Origin: Roseomonas sp. HF4
GTDB taxonomy: Bacteria; Pseudomonadota; Alphaproteobacteria; Acetobacterales; Acetobacteraceae
Direction of reading: 5' to 3'
Assembly (NCBI RefSeq): GCF_005222755.1
Contig: NZ_STGD01000023.1
Coordinates: forward strand, 1-54,904
Length of the DNA stretch: 54,904 nt
The notes beneath the pieces are model-generated. The model saw only the letters and a program-made list of their open reading frames with translations, was not told the DNA's origin and made no database searches. Below are positions 1-8,701 of this stretch, in pieces (position 1 is the first letter of the stretch; the number at the start of each line of letters is the position of its first letter). Position numbers and translations under genes: made by a program.

Positions 1-59
1 ACCAACTCCACCATCTGCCGCCGGAACTCCGGCGGGTAGGGCACTCTGAATCTCGGCAT
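1..59 (-). CDS. IS3-family transposase OrfA, N-terminal fragment (runs off the window)
   Basis: From the ATG at 59 to the window edge the minus strand reads MPRFRVPYPPEFRRQMVELV. A 'YPPEFRRQMVELV' start is typical of IS3-family OrfA, the helix-turn-helix protein that binds the element's ends and is joined to the DDE transposase OrfB by frameshifting. Only the first 19-20 residues are present. The start lies about 55-60 bp inside the terminal repeat, as expected for this family. The element's type comes from these residues plus the end sequence, so the subgroup is not assigned. Confidence 0.65.
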   Translation of the reverse strand, partial: MPRFRVPYPPEFRRQMVEL

Positions 60-119
60 CTCGAACACCTCCGTCTCAAGCCTCGGGGTGTCCACGAAAC
101 CGGGTCAACTTCAACTTCA
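1..119 (-). mobile_element. Terminal part of an IS3-family insertion sequence
   Basis: Read on the minus strand, the segment begins TGAAGTTGA and runs through TGACCCGGTTTCGTGGACA, then a leader, then a transposase start codon. An end beginning TGA, with a GTGGACA-type inner repeat just upstream of orfA, is the classic left end of IS3-family elements. The exact tip is ambiguous between 113 and 119, because TGAAGT occurs twice in tandem. The rest of the element lies outside the window, so the other inverted repeat and the target duplication cannot be seen. It sits directly against the gene at 132 and probably interrupted it. Confidence 0.7.
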
Positions 120-131
120 GTCTTCGAGCGC

Positions 132-1115
132 ATGGCAGGTGTCTTCTTCGAGCGCCAAGGCGCGGAGGTCGAGTTTCCCGCGACCTCGAACCATCCATCC
201 GCTGATCTGCGTATCAACGGCGAATGGTTTCAGGCGAAGTGCACAACCTCGCTCGCGATCATCAGGCGCCATTTCGAACGCAACCCCGACGTCCCGGTGC
301 TTGTGAACGAGGATATCGCTGGCCACTTCGCGACCGACCCGCGGGTCATGGGCATCCCCGGAGTAACCTCGGACGCAGTCCGAGCTTCTACCAACCAGGC
401 GTTGTCGGACGCCGCCGAGATTCTTGATTTCGAGATCTGTCTATATGTGCCAGCGTCGACTGCGGCACGAGTCGCCTTCGCCTGGTTCAAGGGCGACACC
501 GACCTGGTAGGTGCCGCCACCGAGGCGGGTATGGGCACGACGGGGCGAGCGCTAGGTGCCGGCATGGGAAAGGCGCTGGCGGCGAGCGCGGTTGTGGCGA
601 CAGGACTTACCGGCTGGCCGGCAATCATCCTTCCCCTCGCGGCCGCCGTCGGCGGCTCCATCGGAGGCCGGTCCGCGACGACCTGGCTAAAGCAGACCAT
701 CCTTGGCCGAGGCCCGACAGCCGCACTTCGTCAGAGCGTCGGCGCATACTGCGTTCGGGCCGTGACTAGGCTCGAGAACATCCTGAGTATCTCGGCTGAC
801 CAATTGGCACTCTGGAGAAAGCTCCAGGCCGGCGCATCGGCACAGTGGCACGGGATCATCGACAATTGGATCTCCCGACTCGAGGATCAACGAGATCGCC
901 AAGCCCTAGCGCTGCGCCGCCTCAGAGCCGGTGCCCGGGATCCAGAGTCGCTCGAGAAGCATGGCGGACCGCTCCATAGCGCCTATCGGGCGGCTATACT
1001 TGCGGGAGGAGCCGGGGTCACGCCTCGCGAACTGTTCCATGAGACCCAGGACCTGACGATGGCCATCGAGGCCTATCAGAAAGCGATGCAGCGCCACTTC
1101 CTGCGAACGGTCTGA
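132..1115 (+). CDS. Nuclease-like (PD-(D/E)xK-type) N-terminus with glycine-zipper segment; probably truncated by the adjacent IS
   Basis: 327 residues from the first ATG. The N-terminal 40 residues contain ADLRING followed by WFQAKC, a pattern resembling the D...(E/Q)xK core of PD-(D/E)xK-fold nucleases in its Q variant. Residues about 135-185 are Gly/Ala-rich and hydrophobic (GMGTTGRALGAGMGKAL, then AAAVGGSIGG), like a glycine zipper or membrane-inserting hairpin. The C-terminal half is charged and helical. The frame stays open upstream of the ATG through the IS terminus (reading VFER before MAGVFFE), so the native N-terminus was probably longer. Base composition is visibly less G+C-rich than the genes that follow, suggesting acquisition. 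No function is assigned; a defence or toxin effector is speculative. Confidence 0.55.
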   Translation: MAGVFFERQGAEVEFPATSNHPSADLRINGEWFQAKCTTSLAIIRRHFERNPDVPVLVNEDIAGHFATDPRVMGIPGVTSDAVRASTNQALSDAAEILDFEICLYVPASTAARVAFAWFKGDTDLVGAATEAGMGTTGRALGAGMGKALAASAVVATGLTGWPAIILPLAAAVGGSIGGRSATTWLKQTILGRGPTAALRQSVGAYCVRAVTRLENILSISADQLALWRKLQAGASAQWHGIIDNWISRLEDQRDRQALALRRLRAGARDPESLEKHGGPLHSAYRAAILAGGAGVTPRELFHETQDLTMAIEAYQKAMQRHFLRTV

Positions 1116-1336
1116 AGCCGGGTTGCCCGACTGTGCGCCGGTGCGTGTCCCCTACCGCCTCCGGGACCCCGACGTGTGCCGGCAGGGACGTGGGCCGCGC
1201 TCAGATCGAGACCATCACGTATTGGGATCGTCGGTTGCGCGTCCCCGATTTGAACCTGTGGCCGATCCCGCTTTCGCGGAAGACTGCCCTATGGTTCGCG
1301 CTCGACGTTTGTTCGATATAGATGGGTATGAGCCCC
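1116..1336. other. Intergenic stretch without a recognisable gene
   Basis: About 220 bp between the nuclease-like gene and a palindromic repeat. A weak inverted repeat GGGATCG...CGATCCC spans about 1224-1268. It encloses a string that resembles a tRNA T-arm on the minus strand, but the flanking bases do not pair as a tRNA. Nothing else is supportable. Confidence 0.4.
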
Positions 1337-1445
1337 CGATCCCCCACCCTTCTTTGGCACCTGGTGCCCGTCCTGGAAGGTGGGGCGCCAAATGGCAAAG
1401 AAGGTTGAGGGGGGTCCGGGGGGAGAAGTTCCCTTCTCCCCCCGG
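1337..1445. repeat. Dispersed palindromic repeat, copy A (bidirectional terminator-like)
   Basis: Two inverted-repeat modules lie in tandem. The first pairs CTTCTTTGGCACCTGGTGCC with GGCGCCAAATGGCAAAGAAG, imperfectly, around a CCTGGAAGG centre. The second is a strong hairpin with arms GGGGGGAGAAG and CTTCTCCCCCC. It lies between the convergent genes at 132-1115 and 1448-3061, ending two bases before the latter's stop codon. The same modules recur at about 13993, 30129 and 47117. Confidence 0.8.
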
Positions 1446-1447
1446 CC

Positions 1448-3061
1448 TCACGCCGCGCGACGAATGATCTCCGCCGCCCGTTCGGCCAGCATCAGCACCG
1501 CCGGGTGGATGTTCGACGACGGCACCAGCGGAAACACCGAGGCATCGGCAACGCGCAGCCCCTGCACGCCGCGCACGCGAAGCTCCGGGTCCACCACGGC
1601 GCGGTCGTCCGCGCCCATGCGGTTGGTGCCGCAGGGATGGTACACGGTCGATCCGTTGCGCCGGATATAGTCCAGCATGTCGTCGTCCGACTGCGTGCCC
1701 GGCCCCGGAAATTCCTCGCGCTCGACCAGGCCGGCGAAGGGCTCGGTGGCGGCGATGCGCCGGCCGAGCCTGGCGGATTCCAGCATGATGTGGATGTCGG
1801 ATTGCGCCGTGAGGTAGTTCGCGCGGATCACGGGTTTCGCATCGGCGCTTGGCGCGCGCAGCGTGAGCTCGCCCCGGCTTTCCGGCCGGCAGACGCAGAA
1901 ATTGAAGGTGAAGCCCGGATGCTTCGCGAGCGCGCTGCCGCCGAAGGACTGGTCGCCGAGGCTGAAATTCACGTACTGGAACTGCACCTCCGGCTCTTCC
2001 GAGCCCGGCAGCACGCGCGCGAACAGGCTGGCTTCGGACGCGCCGACCGCCATCTGGTTCTTGCGCCGCAGCAGCCAGCCGAGGCCGAGCCCGGCGGCGC
2101 GGACCGGGTTCGCCATGACCTCGTTCAGCGTGCCGCAGGGCTTCGTGCGGAAGGCGAAGCGGACCATGAAGTGATCCTGCAGGTTGCGGCCCACCTCCGG
2201 CGCGTTCACCGCGACGGGGATGCCCATGGCCTGCAGCGCGGCACCGTCGCCGATGCCCGACAGCATCAGCAGCTTCGGGCTCTCGATGGCGCCGGCGCAG
2301 AGAATCACCTCCCGCCGCGCGCGATACGTCTCCTCCCCGTCAGGGCCGCGCACCACGACGCCGGTCGCGCGGCCGTCCTCGATCACGATCCGCTGGCCCA
2401 CGCGGTCGGTGTGCACCACAAGGTTGGCGCGGCCGAGGGCGGGCTTCAGGTAGGCGGTCGCCGGGCTCCAGCGCCAGCCGCGATGGACGTTGAGCTGGTT
2501 CGGCGCCACACCTTCGAACCAGGCGGCGTTGTTGTCGGCGTTGCGCGCGAAGCCGAGCTTCTCGCAGGCCTCGACGAAGGCCTGGCAGCCGGGGGAGGGC
2601 TCGGGCACCTCACCCACCTGCACGGGGCCGTCCTTGCCGCGGAATTCGCTCTCCGGTCCGGCGAAGGTCTCGAGCTTGCGGAAGGCGGGCAGGCATTCGT
2701 CATAGGACCAGCCGCGCGCGCCGGATTGCGACCAGCGGTCGTAGTCGCGCGGGCTGCCGCGCAGGAAGACCAGACCGTTCACGCTGCCCGAGCCGCCGAT
2801 GACCCGCCCGCGTGGCCAATAGACGCTGCGGCCGCCGAGTTCCGGCTCGGCTTCCGTCTGGTAGTTCCAGTCGAACTTCTTGGTCACGTACAGGCGCGCG
2901 AAACCCATCGGGATGTGGATCCAGGGGTTGCGGTCCCAGGGGCCGGCCTCGAGCAGGATGACCTTCGCGTTCGGGTCCTCCGACAGTCGCGCCGCCAGGA
3001 CGCAGCCGGCGGAACCGCCACCCAGGATCACGTAGTCCGCCTCGCGCGCGCTGTCGGTCAC
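1448..3061 (-). CDS. GMC-family FAD-dependent oxidoreductase (choline dehydrogenase-like)
   Basis: 537 residues, normal for GMC enzymes, which oxidise alcohols using FAD. The N-terminal ADP-binding fold reads YVILGGGSAGCVLAARLSE followed by the acidic VILLEAGP. The GMC signature region includes WPRGRVIGGSGSVNG at about residue 83. The second signature lies near residue 260 (GAIESPKLLMLSGIG). The C-terminal catalytic region has YHPCGTNRMG, with the usual His, and NIHPAVLMLAERAAE. It lies 63 bp downstream of the peptide-importer ATPase gene on the same strand and is plausibly the last gene of that operon, suggesting it acts on the imported compound or a product. The substrate cannot be told from sequence. 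Confidence 0.9.
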   Translation of the reverse strand: MTDSAREADYVILGGGSAGCVLAARLSEDPNAKVILLEAGPWDRNPWIHIPMGFARLYVTKKFDWNYQTEAEPELGGRSVYWPRGRVIGGSGSVNGLVFLRGSPRDYDRWSQSGARGWSYDECLPAFRKLETFAGPESEFRGKDGPVQVGEVPEPSPGCQAFVEACEKLGFARNADNNAAWFEGVAPNQLNVHRGWRWSPATAYLKPALGRANLVVHTDRVGQRIVIEDGRATGVVVRGPDGEETYRARREVILCAGAIESPKLLMLSGIGDGAALQAMGIPVAVNAPEVGRNLQDHFMVRFAFRTKPCGTLNEVMANPVRAAGLGLGWLLRRKNQMAVGASEASLFARVLPGSEEPEVQFQYVNFSLGDQSFGGSALAKHPGFTFNFCVCRPESRGELTLRAPSADAKPVIRANYLTAQSDIHIMLESARLGRRIAATEPFAGLVEREEFPGPGTQSDDDMLDYIRRNGSTVYHPCGTNRMGADDRAVVDPELRVRGVQGLRVADASVFPLVPSSNIHPAVLMLAERAAEIIRRAA

Positions 3062-3124
3062 GGTTGCATTCCCATCCCTCGTTGCGGGGCAGGATAGCGG
3101 AACGGCACGGCCTGACAGCCCCCC

Positions 3125-4105
3125 TCAGGCATGGTGGCAGGCGACCTCGATGCCGCCCGGCCGCGGCGCCAGGGCAGGGCGTTCGCGGCGGCAGAGTTCC
3201 GTCGCGCGTGGGCAGCGCGGGTGGAAGGCGCAGCCCGGGGGCGGGGAGAGCGGCGAGGGCAGCTCCCCCGCGATCGGCCGGAAGGTCACGGCGTTCGCGT
3301 CGAGCCTGAGCTTCGGCACGCTGTCGAGCAGCCCCTGCGTGTAGGGGTGGCGCGGCGCGCCGTAGACCTCCGCCGCTGGCCCGACCTCCACGATGCGGCC
3401 GAGATACATGATCGCGACCCGGTCCGAGACATGCCGCACCACGGACAGGTCGTGCGAGATGAACAGGCATGTCAGCCCGAGCGCCTGCCGCAGGTCGAGG
3501 AACAGGTTCAGGATCTGCGCCTGGATCGACACGTCGAGGGACGCGACCGGCTCGTCGCAGACCAGGATGTCCGGCTGCATGGCCAGCGCGCGCGCGATCG
3601 CGACCCGCTGGCGCTGCCCGCCCGAGAACTGGTGGGGAAAGCGCTGCGCGACGGCCGGGTCGAGGCCCACGCGCGCGAGCCAGTCGGCGACGAAGGCGGG
3701 CGCCGCGACGCGCGTGATGAGGCCATGCGCGATCGGCCCCTCGCTGATGGTCGCGCCGATCCGCCGGCGCGGGTTGAGCGATGCGAAGGGGTCCTGGAAG
3801 ACGGTCTGGATGCGCGTGGTGGTCTTGCGCCCGCGCTCCATCACTGGCGCGCCGTCCAGCCGGATGCCGCCCGAGGTCGGCGGCAGGATGCCGGCCACCA
3901 TGCGCCCGAGCGTCGATTTCCCGCAGCCGGATTCGCCCACCAGGCCCAGTGTTTCCCCTTGGCGGATGGCAAAGGAGACATCGGTCACGGCGCGCACCGG
4001 GCGGGTTTCCACCGGCGCGCCGAACAGGGCGGCGATGCGGTCGCCGATGGACAGCCGCGGGTCGAAGCGGCGCGTCAGGCCGGCGGCCTCCACCAGGTCG
4101 GTCAT
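3125..4105 (-). CDS. Peptide/oligopeptide ABC transporter ATP-binding protein (DppF/OppF type)
   Basis: 326 residues. Walker A is GESGCGKST (about residue 57), the signature [15 protein letters not shown], Walker [13 protein letters not shown], and the switch His follows in [12 protein letters not shown]. The C-terminus has the oligopeptide/dipeptide extension [13 protein letters not shown] with its conserved cysteines. It is the second of two nucleotide-binding subunits of the importer encoded upstream. It overlaps the preceding ATPase gene by 4 bp (ATGA), so the two are translationally coupled. The family imports di/oligopeptides, but relatives also carry nickel, glutathione and opines, so the substrate is open. 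Confidence 0.93.
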   Translation of the reverse strand: MTDLVEAAGLTRRFDPRLSIGDRIAALFGAPVETRPVRAVTDVSFAIRQGETLGLVGESGCGKSTLGRMVAGILPPTSGGIRLDGAPVMERGRKTTTRIQTVFQDPFASLNPRRRIGATISEGPIAHGLITRVAAPAFVADWLARVGLDPAVAQRFPHQFSGGQRQRVAIARALAMQPDILVCDEPVASLDVSIQAQILNLFLDLRQALGLTCLFISHDLSVVRHVSDRVAIMYLGRIVEVGPAAEVYGAPRHPYTQGLLDSVPKLRLDANAVTFRPIAGELPSPLSPPPGCAFHPRCPRATELCRRERPALAPRPGGIEVACHHA

Positions 4106-5073
4106 GCCGCCGCGTCCAGCGGATGGTGGCAGAGCGCGAGCCGGCCGGCGCGCTCGACCGCCGGCGGCGGCGTGGCGCAGATGTCGCTGGCACGCGCGCA
4201 GCGCGGCGCGAAGGGGCAGCCCGGCGGCAGCGCGAGCAGCGAGGGCGCCGCGCCCTGGATCTGGCGCAGCCTCTGGCCGGGTTCGGCCATGGCGGGCAGG
4301 CTGTCGAGCAGCCCGCGCGTGTAGGGATGCAGCGGCGCGCGCAGCACCTCGCCGACCGGCCCGCTTTCGACGATGCGTCCGGCATACATCACCAGCACGC
4401 GGTCCGCGAGGGAGGAGACGGTCGCGAGGTCGTGGCTGATCCAGACCAGCGCGGTGCCGCTTTCCTTCGCCAGCGTCTTCATCTCGGCCAGGATCTGCGC
4501 CTGGATCGAGACGTCGAGCGCCGTCGTCGGCTCGTCCGCCACGATCAGGTCCGGCCCGTTCAGCAGCGCCATGGCGATGGCGACGCGCTGGCGCATGCCG
4601 CCCGAGAATTCATGCGGGTAGTTGGACAGGCGGCTCGCGGCCTCGGGGATGCCGACGCGGGTCAGCATGGCGCCGGCGCGCTCGGCCGCCGCGCGGCCGG
4701 AGACGCGGCCATGCGCCTGCAGCGCGAGCGTCATCTGCGTGCCGATGGTCAGCACGGGGTTCAGCGTGGCCTGCGGGTCCTGGAAGACCATGGCGATGCG
4801 CTGTCCGCGCAGGGCGCGCATTTCCTCGGCCGGCAGGCCGACCAGTTCGCGCCCGTCGAAGCGGATGGAGCCGCCGGCGATGCGCCCCGGCGGATCGACC
4901 AGGCCGAGCAGGGAGAAGCCGGTCACGGTCTTGCCCGATCCACTTTCGCCGACCAGGCCCAGGATCTCTCCCGGGGCAAGGGAAAAGGAGACGCCGTCCA
5001 CGGCCTTGGCGACGCCCGCGCGCGTGAAGAAATGCGTGCGCAGGTCGGTCACTTCGAGCAGCGGCGCGGTCAT
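4102..5073 (-). CDS. Peptide/oligopeptide ABC transporter ATP-binding protein (DppD/OppD type)
   Basis: 323 residues. Walker A GESGSGKT, signature [15 protein letters not shown], Walker [14 protein letters not shown]-loop WISHDLATV, then the C-terminal [13 protein letters not shown] motif typical of oligopeptide-type ATPases. It pairs with the DppF-like subunit to energise the two permeases. Both ends overlap neighbouring genes by 4 bp (5070-5073 with the permease, 4102-4105 with dppF), indicating one coupled operon. Confidence 0.93.
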   Translation of the reverse strand: MTAPLLEVTDLRTHFFTRAGVAKAVDGVSFSLAPGEILGLVGESGSGKTVTGFSLLGLVDPPGRIAGGSIRFDGRELVGLPAEEMRALRGQRIAMVFQDPQATLNPVLTIGTQMTLALQAHGRVSGRAAAERAGAMLTRVGIPEAASRLSNYPHEFSGGMRQRVAIAMALLNGPDLIVADEPTTALDVSIQAQILAEMKTLAKESGTALVWISHDLATVSSLADRVLVMYAGRIVESGPVGEVLRAPLHPYTRGLLDSLPAMAEPGQRLRQIQGAAPSLLALPPGCPFAPRCARASDICATPPPAVERAGRLALCHHPLDAAA

Positions 5074-5930
5074 CGGCGCAACCGGGGGTTCGTCTGGTCG
5101 CGCAGCTGGTCGCCGACCAGGTTGATCGCGACGATCAGCACGATCAGCGCGATGCCGGGATAGACCGAGATCCAGGTCCGCCCGCTCATCATGTACTGGA
5201 AGCCGTTGGCGATCAGCATGCCGAGGGAGGGCTCGGTCGGCGGCAGGCCGAGGCCGAGGAAGGAGAGCGTGGCTTCGAGCGAGATCGCGTTCGCGACCTG
5301 CACCGTTGCCACCACGATCAGCGGCGGCAGCACGTTGGGCAGCACGTGGCGCAGCACGATGTGCAGCGTGGAGAGCGGCGTCGCCGCCGCGGCCTCGACA
5401 TAGTCCTTGCGACGCTCGGCGCTGGCCGCGCCATAGGCGGTGCGCGCGAAATACGCGTATTGCGCGGCGACCAGCGCGATCACGAGCTGCGTCTTGCCCT
5501 GGCCCAGCACCGCGACCAGCACGAGCGCCAGCAGGATGGCGGGGAAGGACAGCTGCAGGTCCACCACGCGCATGATGGCGGTTTCGACCCAGCCGCCGGC
5601 CTGGGCGGCCACGATGCCGAGCAGCGCGCCGACGGTCAGCGCCACTGTGCCGGCGGCCAGCCCCATCTGCAGCGAGATGCGCAACCCGTACAGGATGGCC
5701 GAGAGCAGGTCGCGCCCCTGCGCGTCCGTCCCCAGCAGGTGCGCATAGCCGCTGGAGCCCACGAAGCCCGGCGGCCGGCGCGCGTCCATCAGGTCGAGAT
5801 TGGCGAGGTCGTAGGGATCCTGCGGCGCGACCCAGGGCGCCAGCAGCGCCGCGCCCACGATCAGCACGACGACCGCGAGCGCGGCCAGCGCCACGCGGTT
5901 CTCGGCGTATTCGCGCCAGAAGGCCCTCAT
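5070..5930 (-). CDS. Peptide ABC transporter permease (DppC/OppC type)
   Basis: 286 residues. The N-terminal OppC-type segment RAFWREYAENRVALAALAV leads into the first membrane helix. Next comes a periplasmic stretch with the family hallmark LLGTDAQGRDLLSAILYG, then five further hydrophobic helices. The cytoplasmic EAA loop reads YVEAAAATPLSTLHIVLRHVLPN. It forms the membrane pore with the DppB-like subunit. It overlaps dppB by 4 bp upstream and dppD by 4 bp downstream. Confidence 0.93.
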   Translation of the reverse strand: MRAFWREYAENRVALAALAVVVLIVGAALLAPWVAPQDPYDLANLDLMDARRPPGFVGSSGYAHLLGTDAQGRDLLSAILYGLRISLQMGLAAGTVALTVGALLGIVAAQAGGWVETAIMRVVDLQLSFPAILLALVLVAVLGQGKTQLVIALVAAQYAYFARTAYGAASAERRKDYVEAAAATPLSTLHIVLRHVLPNVLPPLIVVATVQVANAISLEATLSFLGLGLPPTEPSLGMLIANGFQYMMSGRTWISVYPGIALIVLIVAINLVGDQLRDQTNPRLRR

Positions 5931-6904
5931 GCCGAGGCGCCGCCGCGCCGCAGCCGGGGGTCGAGCAGCGCGTAGGAGAGGTCGACCACCAGGTTGATGG
6001 TCACGAACAGGAAGGCCACCAGGACCAGGTAGGCGACCATCACCGGCCGGTCGAGCGTCGTGATGGAATCAATGATCAGCTTGCCGACCCCGGGCCAGGA
6101 GAAGATGGTCTCGGTCACAACGGCGAAGGCGAGGGTGGAGGCGAGTTCCAGCCCGAACACCGTGACGATCGGGATCGAGATCAGCCGCAGCACGTGCCGG
6201 CGCAGGATGGTCGCATCCGACAGCCCGGCGGCGCGGGCGAACTTCACCGTGTCGGTCAGCATCACCTCCCGCGTGCCGGCGCGCGACAGGCGGATCATCA
6301 TCGCCAGCTTGAACAGGCTGAGGTTGAGCGCCGGCAGCGCGAGGAAGGACAGGCCCTCGAGCGTCAGGAAGGACCAGCCGATGCCCAGCACCTCGACCGT
6401 CGGGCCGCGGTTGCCGGCGGGCAGCCAGTCGAGGTTCACGGCGAAGGTCAGGATCAGGATCAGCCCGACCCAGAAGGTCGGCACCGAGAAGCCCAGCACC
6501 GAGACAGCCATGATCCCACGCGAGAGCGGGCTGTCCGGCCGGTAGCCGGCATAGATGCCGAGCGGCACGCCCGCGATGGTGCCGATCAGCACCGCCGCCA
6601 GCGCCAGTTCCAGCGTGGCCGGCAGGCGCGACAGGATCAGGTCGATGACCGGCATGCCGAAGACGAAGGACTGCCCGAAATCGCCCGACAGCAGCCGGCC
6701 GAGGAAGGCCACGTATTGTCGCCAGAGCGGCAGGTCGAGCCCGTAGCGGCGGATCGCGTCCTCCCGGATGTCCTGCGTCGCGTCCGGGGAGATCAGCACG
6801 TCGATCGGGTTGCCGATGGCGTAGACGCCGGCGAAGACCAGCGCCGACATCGCCAGCATGACGAGGACGGACTGCAGGAGCCGCTGGATGACGTAGCCGA
6901 GCAT
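5927..6904 (-). CDS. Peptide ABC transporter permease (DppB/OppB type)
   Basis: 325 residues from MLGYVIQRLLQSVLVMLAM, the standard DppB start; the open frame continues far upstream but without family similarity. LGLDLPLWRQY-type sequence (YGLDLPLWRQYVAFLG) and GDFGQSF follow the first helix, then GVPLGIYAG and the EAA loop FARAAGLSDATILRRHVLR. The C-terminus is LSYALLDPRLRRG. This is the first gene of the operon. Its promoter must lie in the 200-bp gap shared with the divergent binding-protein gene, which holds two palindromes. Confidence 0.92.
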   Translation of the reverse strand: MLGYVIQRLLQSVLVMLAMSALVFAGVYAIGNPIDVLISPDATQDIREDAIRRYGLDLPLWRQYVAFLGRLLSGDFGQSFVFGMPVIDLILSRLPATLELALAAVLIGTIAGVPLGIYAGYRPDSPLSRGIMAVSVLGFSVPTFWVGLILILTFAVNLDWLPAGNRGPTVEVLGIGWSFLTLEGLSFLALPALNLSLFKLAMMIRLSRAGTREVMLTDTVKFARAAGLSDATILRRHVLRLISIPIVTVFGLELASTLAFAVVTETIFSWPGVGKLIIDSITTLDRPVMVAYLVLVAFLFVTINLVVDLSYALLDPRLRRGGASA

Positions 6905-6945
6905 CCGCCCAGTGTGTTGGGCATGGACACGGGCCGCAAGCCGTC

Positions 6946-6997
6946 CCTGGAGCAATATCCGACCGGAGGGAATCATCCGGTCGGATATTGCTCCAGG
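6946..6997. repeat. Perfect 21-bp palindrome in divergent promoter gap
   Basis: The arms at 6946-6966 and 6977-6997 are exact reverse complements (core GGAGCAATATCCGACCGG) around a 10-nt loop AGGGAATCAT. A T-rich run (TGTTTTTCG) follows on the plus strand. It stands between the starts of dppB (minus) and the binding-protein gene (plus). Similar GAGCA...TCCGxxCGG palindromes with a GGAATCAT-type centre are, from general knowledge, common between genes in alphaproteobacteria. It could be a mobile palindromic repeat, an RNA hairpin or a protein site. Confidence 0.85.
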
Positions 6998-7011
6998 TGT
7001 TTTTCGACCCG

Positions 7012-7071
7012 GAGCAGCGCCTGTCCGGTCGGCGGAACCGCGAGGCGGTTCCACTCGGCCGGACGCTGCTC
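7012..7071. repeat. Second imperfect palindrome, GAGCAGCG...CGCTGCTC
   Basis: Arms GAGCAGCG (7012-7019) and CGCTGCTC (7064-7071) enclose nested pairs TCCGG/CCGGA and CGGAACCGC/GCGGTTCC. It starts 14 bp after the 21-bp palindrome and ends 32 bp before the binding-protein start codon. The right half closely matches a segment at 28037-28084 upstream of the HtrA-like gene, so it is a dispersed element rather than a gene-specific operator. Confidence 0.7.
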
Positions 7072-7103
7072 TAGCATCCCCGCCGCAACAAGGGGGCCGA
7101 ACG

Positions 7104-8696
7104 ATGACCAGACTTGCCCGTTTCCGCATCGCGCTGCTCGCGGGCGCGGCGGCGATGATCCCGGCGCTCGCGCCGGCGCAGACGCTGACCATGGGCGTGC
7201 GCGCGGGGCCCGAGAGCATCGACCCGCACTTCACCGCCACCGGCACGCATTCCGAGGCGCTGAAGCACATCTTCGACACGCTGACGCATCTCGGCCCGCA
7301 GCTCGAGATCCAGCCCGGGATCGCGGAATCCTGGCGCGTGGTGAACCCGACCACCTGGGAATTCCGGCTGCGCCGCGGCGTCAAGTTCCACGACGGCTCG
7401 GACATGACGGCCGAGGACGTCGCGGCGTCGATCGTCAGGATGCAGACGCTCTCCGGCCCCAATCCGACGCGAATCTACGTCCGCCGGGTGCAGGAGGTGC
7501 GGATCATCGACCCGCACACGATCCACATCGTCACGGCCGGGCCGTCGCCGACGCTGCCGAACGACTTCATCCGCCTGTTCGTCACCTCGGCCCGCGCGAC
7601 CGCCGGCCTGACGCCCGAGAATTCCAACGAGGCGTTCAATTCCGGCCGCGCCGCGATCGGCACCGGCCCCTACCGCTTCGTCTCCTGGACGCCGCGGGAA
7701 CACATCACGATGGACCGCTTCGACGGCCACTGGTCCGGCCGCCCGGCCTGGGCGCGCACCGTGCGCCGCGAAGTGCCGAACGATGCCGCGCGCGTGGCGC
7801 AGCTGCGCACCGGGCAGCTCGACATGATCGTGCGCGTGCCGGCCGCCGACGTCGCGACGCTCGAGCGCGACCGCAACCTGCAGGTGGTCAAGGCGAGCAC
7901 GGTCTATGTCTTCAACTTTTCCTTCGATTTCCGCGAGCAGACGCCGCAGGTGACGGCGCGGGACGGCTCGCGCCTCGCCGCGAACCCCTATCGCGACCCG
8001 CGCGTGCGGGAGGCGATCGACCTCGCGCTCGACCGGCGCGTGCTGGCCGAGATTGCGATGGAGGGCATGGGCACGCCGCAGGGCCAGATGGTCACGCCGA
8101 ACATCTTCGGCTGGAACCCGAATCTGCCCATCACGACGCCGAACCTGCCGCGCGCGCGCCAGCTTCTGGCCGAGGCCGGCTTCCCGAACGGCTTCCGCAT
8201 GGTGCTGAACTTCACGCAGGACCGCCTGCCGGGCGACCGCGGCGTCGGCACCGCCATGGCGCAGATGCTGGCGCGCATCGGCATCGAGGTGCAGGCGGCG
8301 GGCCAGCCGGCGGCGGTGATCTTCCCGGCGCGCTCGCGCGGCGAACTCTCCAACATCATGGCTGGCTGGGGCACGCTGACGGGGGAGGCGAGCTACTACT
8401 ATTCCTCGAACGCGCATACCAACGACCGCGAGCGTCGGCTCGGCGCCTTCAACTGGCACGGCTACTCGAACCCCGAGATGGACCGCCTGATCCAGGCCGC
8501 CGAGTTCGAGCTCGACGAGGCGAAGCGGCGCGACCTGCTGATGCAGACGGCCGCGCTGTTCAACCGCGAACGCGTGGCGCTGCCGCTGGCCTCGGTGGGC
8601 TCGGCCTGGGCGCTGCGCCGCGACCGCGCCAGCATGCAGGCCGGCCGCGCGGACGAGGAAACCTACGCCTGGGACGTGACGCCGGCGGCGCGCTGA
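7104..8696 (+). CDS. Peptide ABC transporter substrate-binding protein (SBP family 5)
   Basis: 530 residues. The start MTRLARFRIALLAGAAAMI gives a Sec signal peptide ending near ALAPAQ, so the mature protein is periplasmic. Family-5 features follow: GPESIDPHFTATGTHSEAL, FRLRRGVKFHDGSDMTAEDV, then AIGTGPYRF near residue 185. The C-terminus has WHGYSNPEMDRLI and LLMQTAALFNRE. The start was chosen for the signal peptide; the frame is open upstream but reads through the palindromes. It is divergent from the dpp operon and supplies its ligand-binding component. Confidence 0.93.
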   Translation: MTRLARFRIALLAGAAAMIPALAPAQTLTMGVRAGPESIDPHFTATGTHSEALKHIFDTLTHLGPQLEIQPGIAESWRVVNPTTWEFRLRRGVKFHDGSDMTAEDVAASIVRMQTLSGPNPTRIYVRRVQEVRIIDPHTIHIVTAGPSPTLPNDFIRLFVTSARATAGLTPENSNEAFNSGRAAIGTGPYRFVSWTPREHITMDRFDGHWSGRPAWARTVRREVPNDAARVAQLRTGQLDMIVRVPAADVATLERDRNLQVVKASTVYVFNFSFDFREQTPQVTARDGSRLAANPYRDPRVREAIDLALDRRVLAEIAMEGMGTPQGQMVTPNIFGWNPNLPITTPNLPRARQLLAEAGFPNGFRMVLNFTQDRLPGDRGVGTAMAQMLARIGIEVQAAGQPAAVIFPARSRGELSNIMAGWGTLTGEASYYYSSNAHTNDRERRLGAFNWHGYSNPEMDRLIQAAEFELDEAKRRDLLMQTAALFNRERVALPLASVGSAWALRRDRASMQAGRADEETYAWDVTPAAR

Positions 8697-8701
8697 GCGC
8701 C

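Noticed and set aside
1201..1330. Possible tRNA gene on the minus strand (GGTTCAAATCGGGGACG resembles a T-arm)
   Set aside because: The flanking bases do not form a 5-bp T-stem, there is no matching acceptor stem, and no anticodon arm could be placed.
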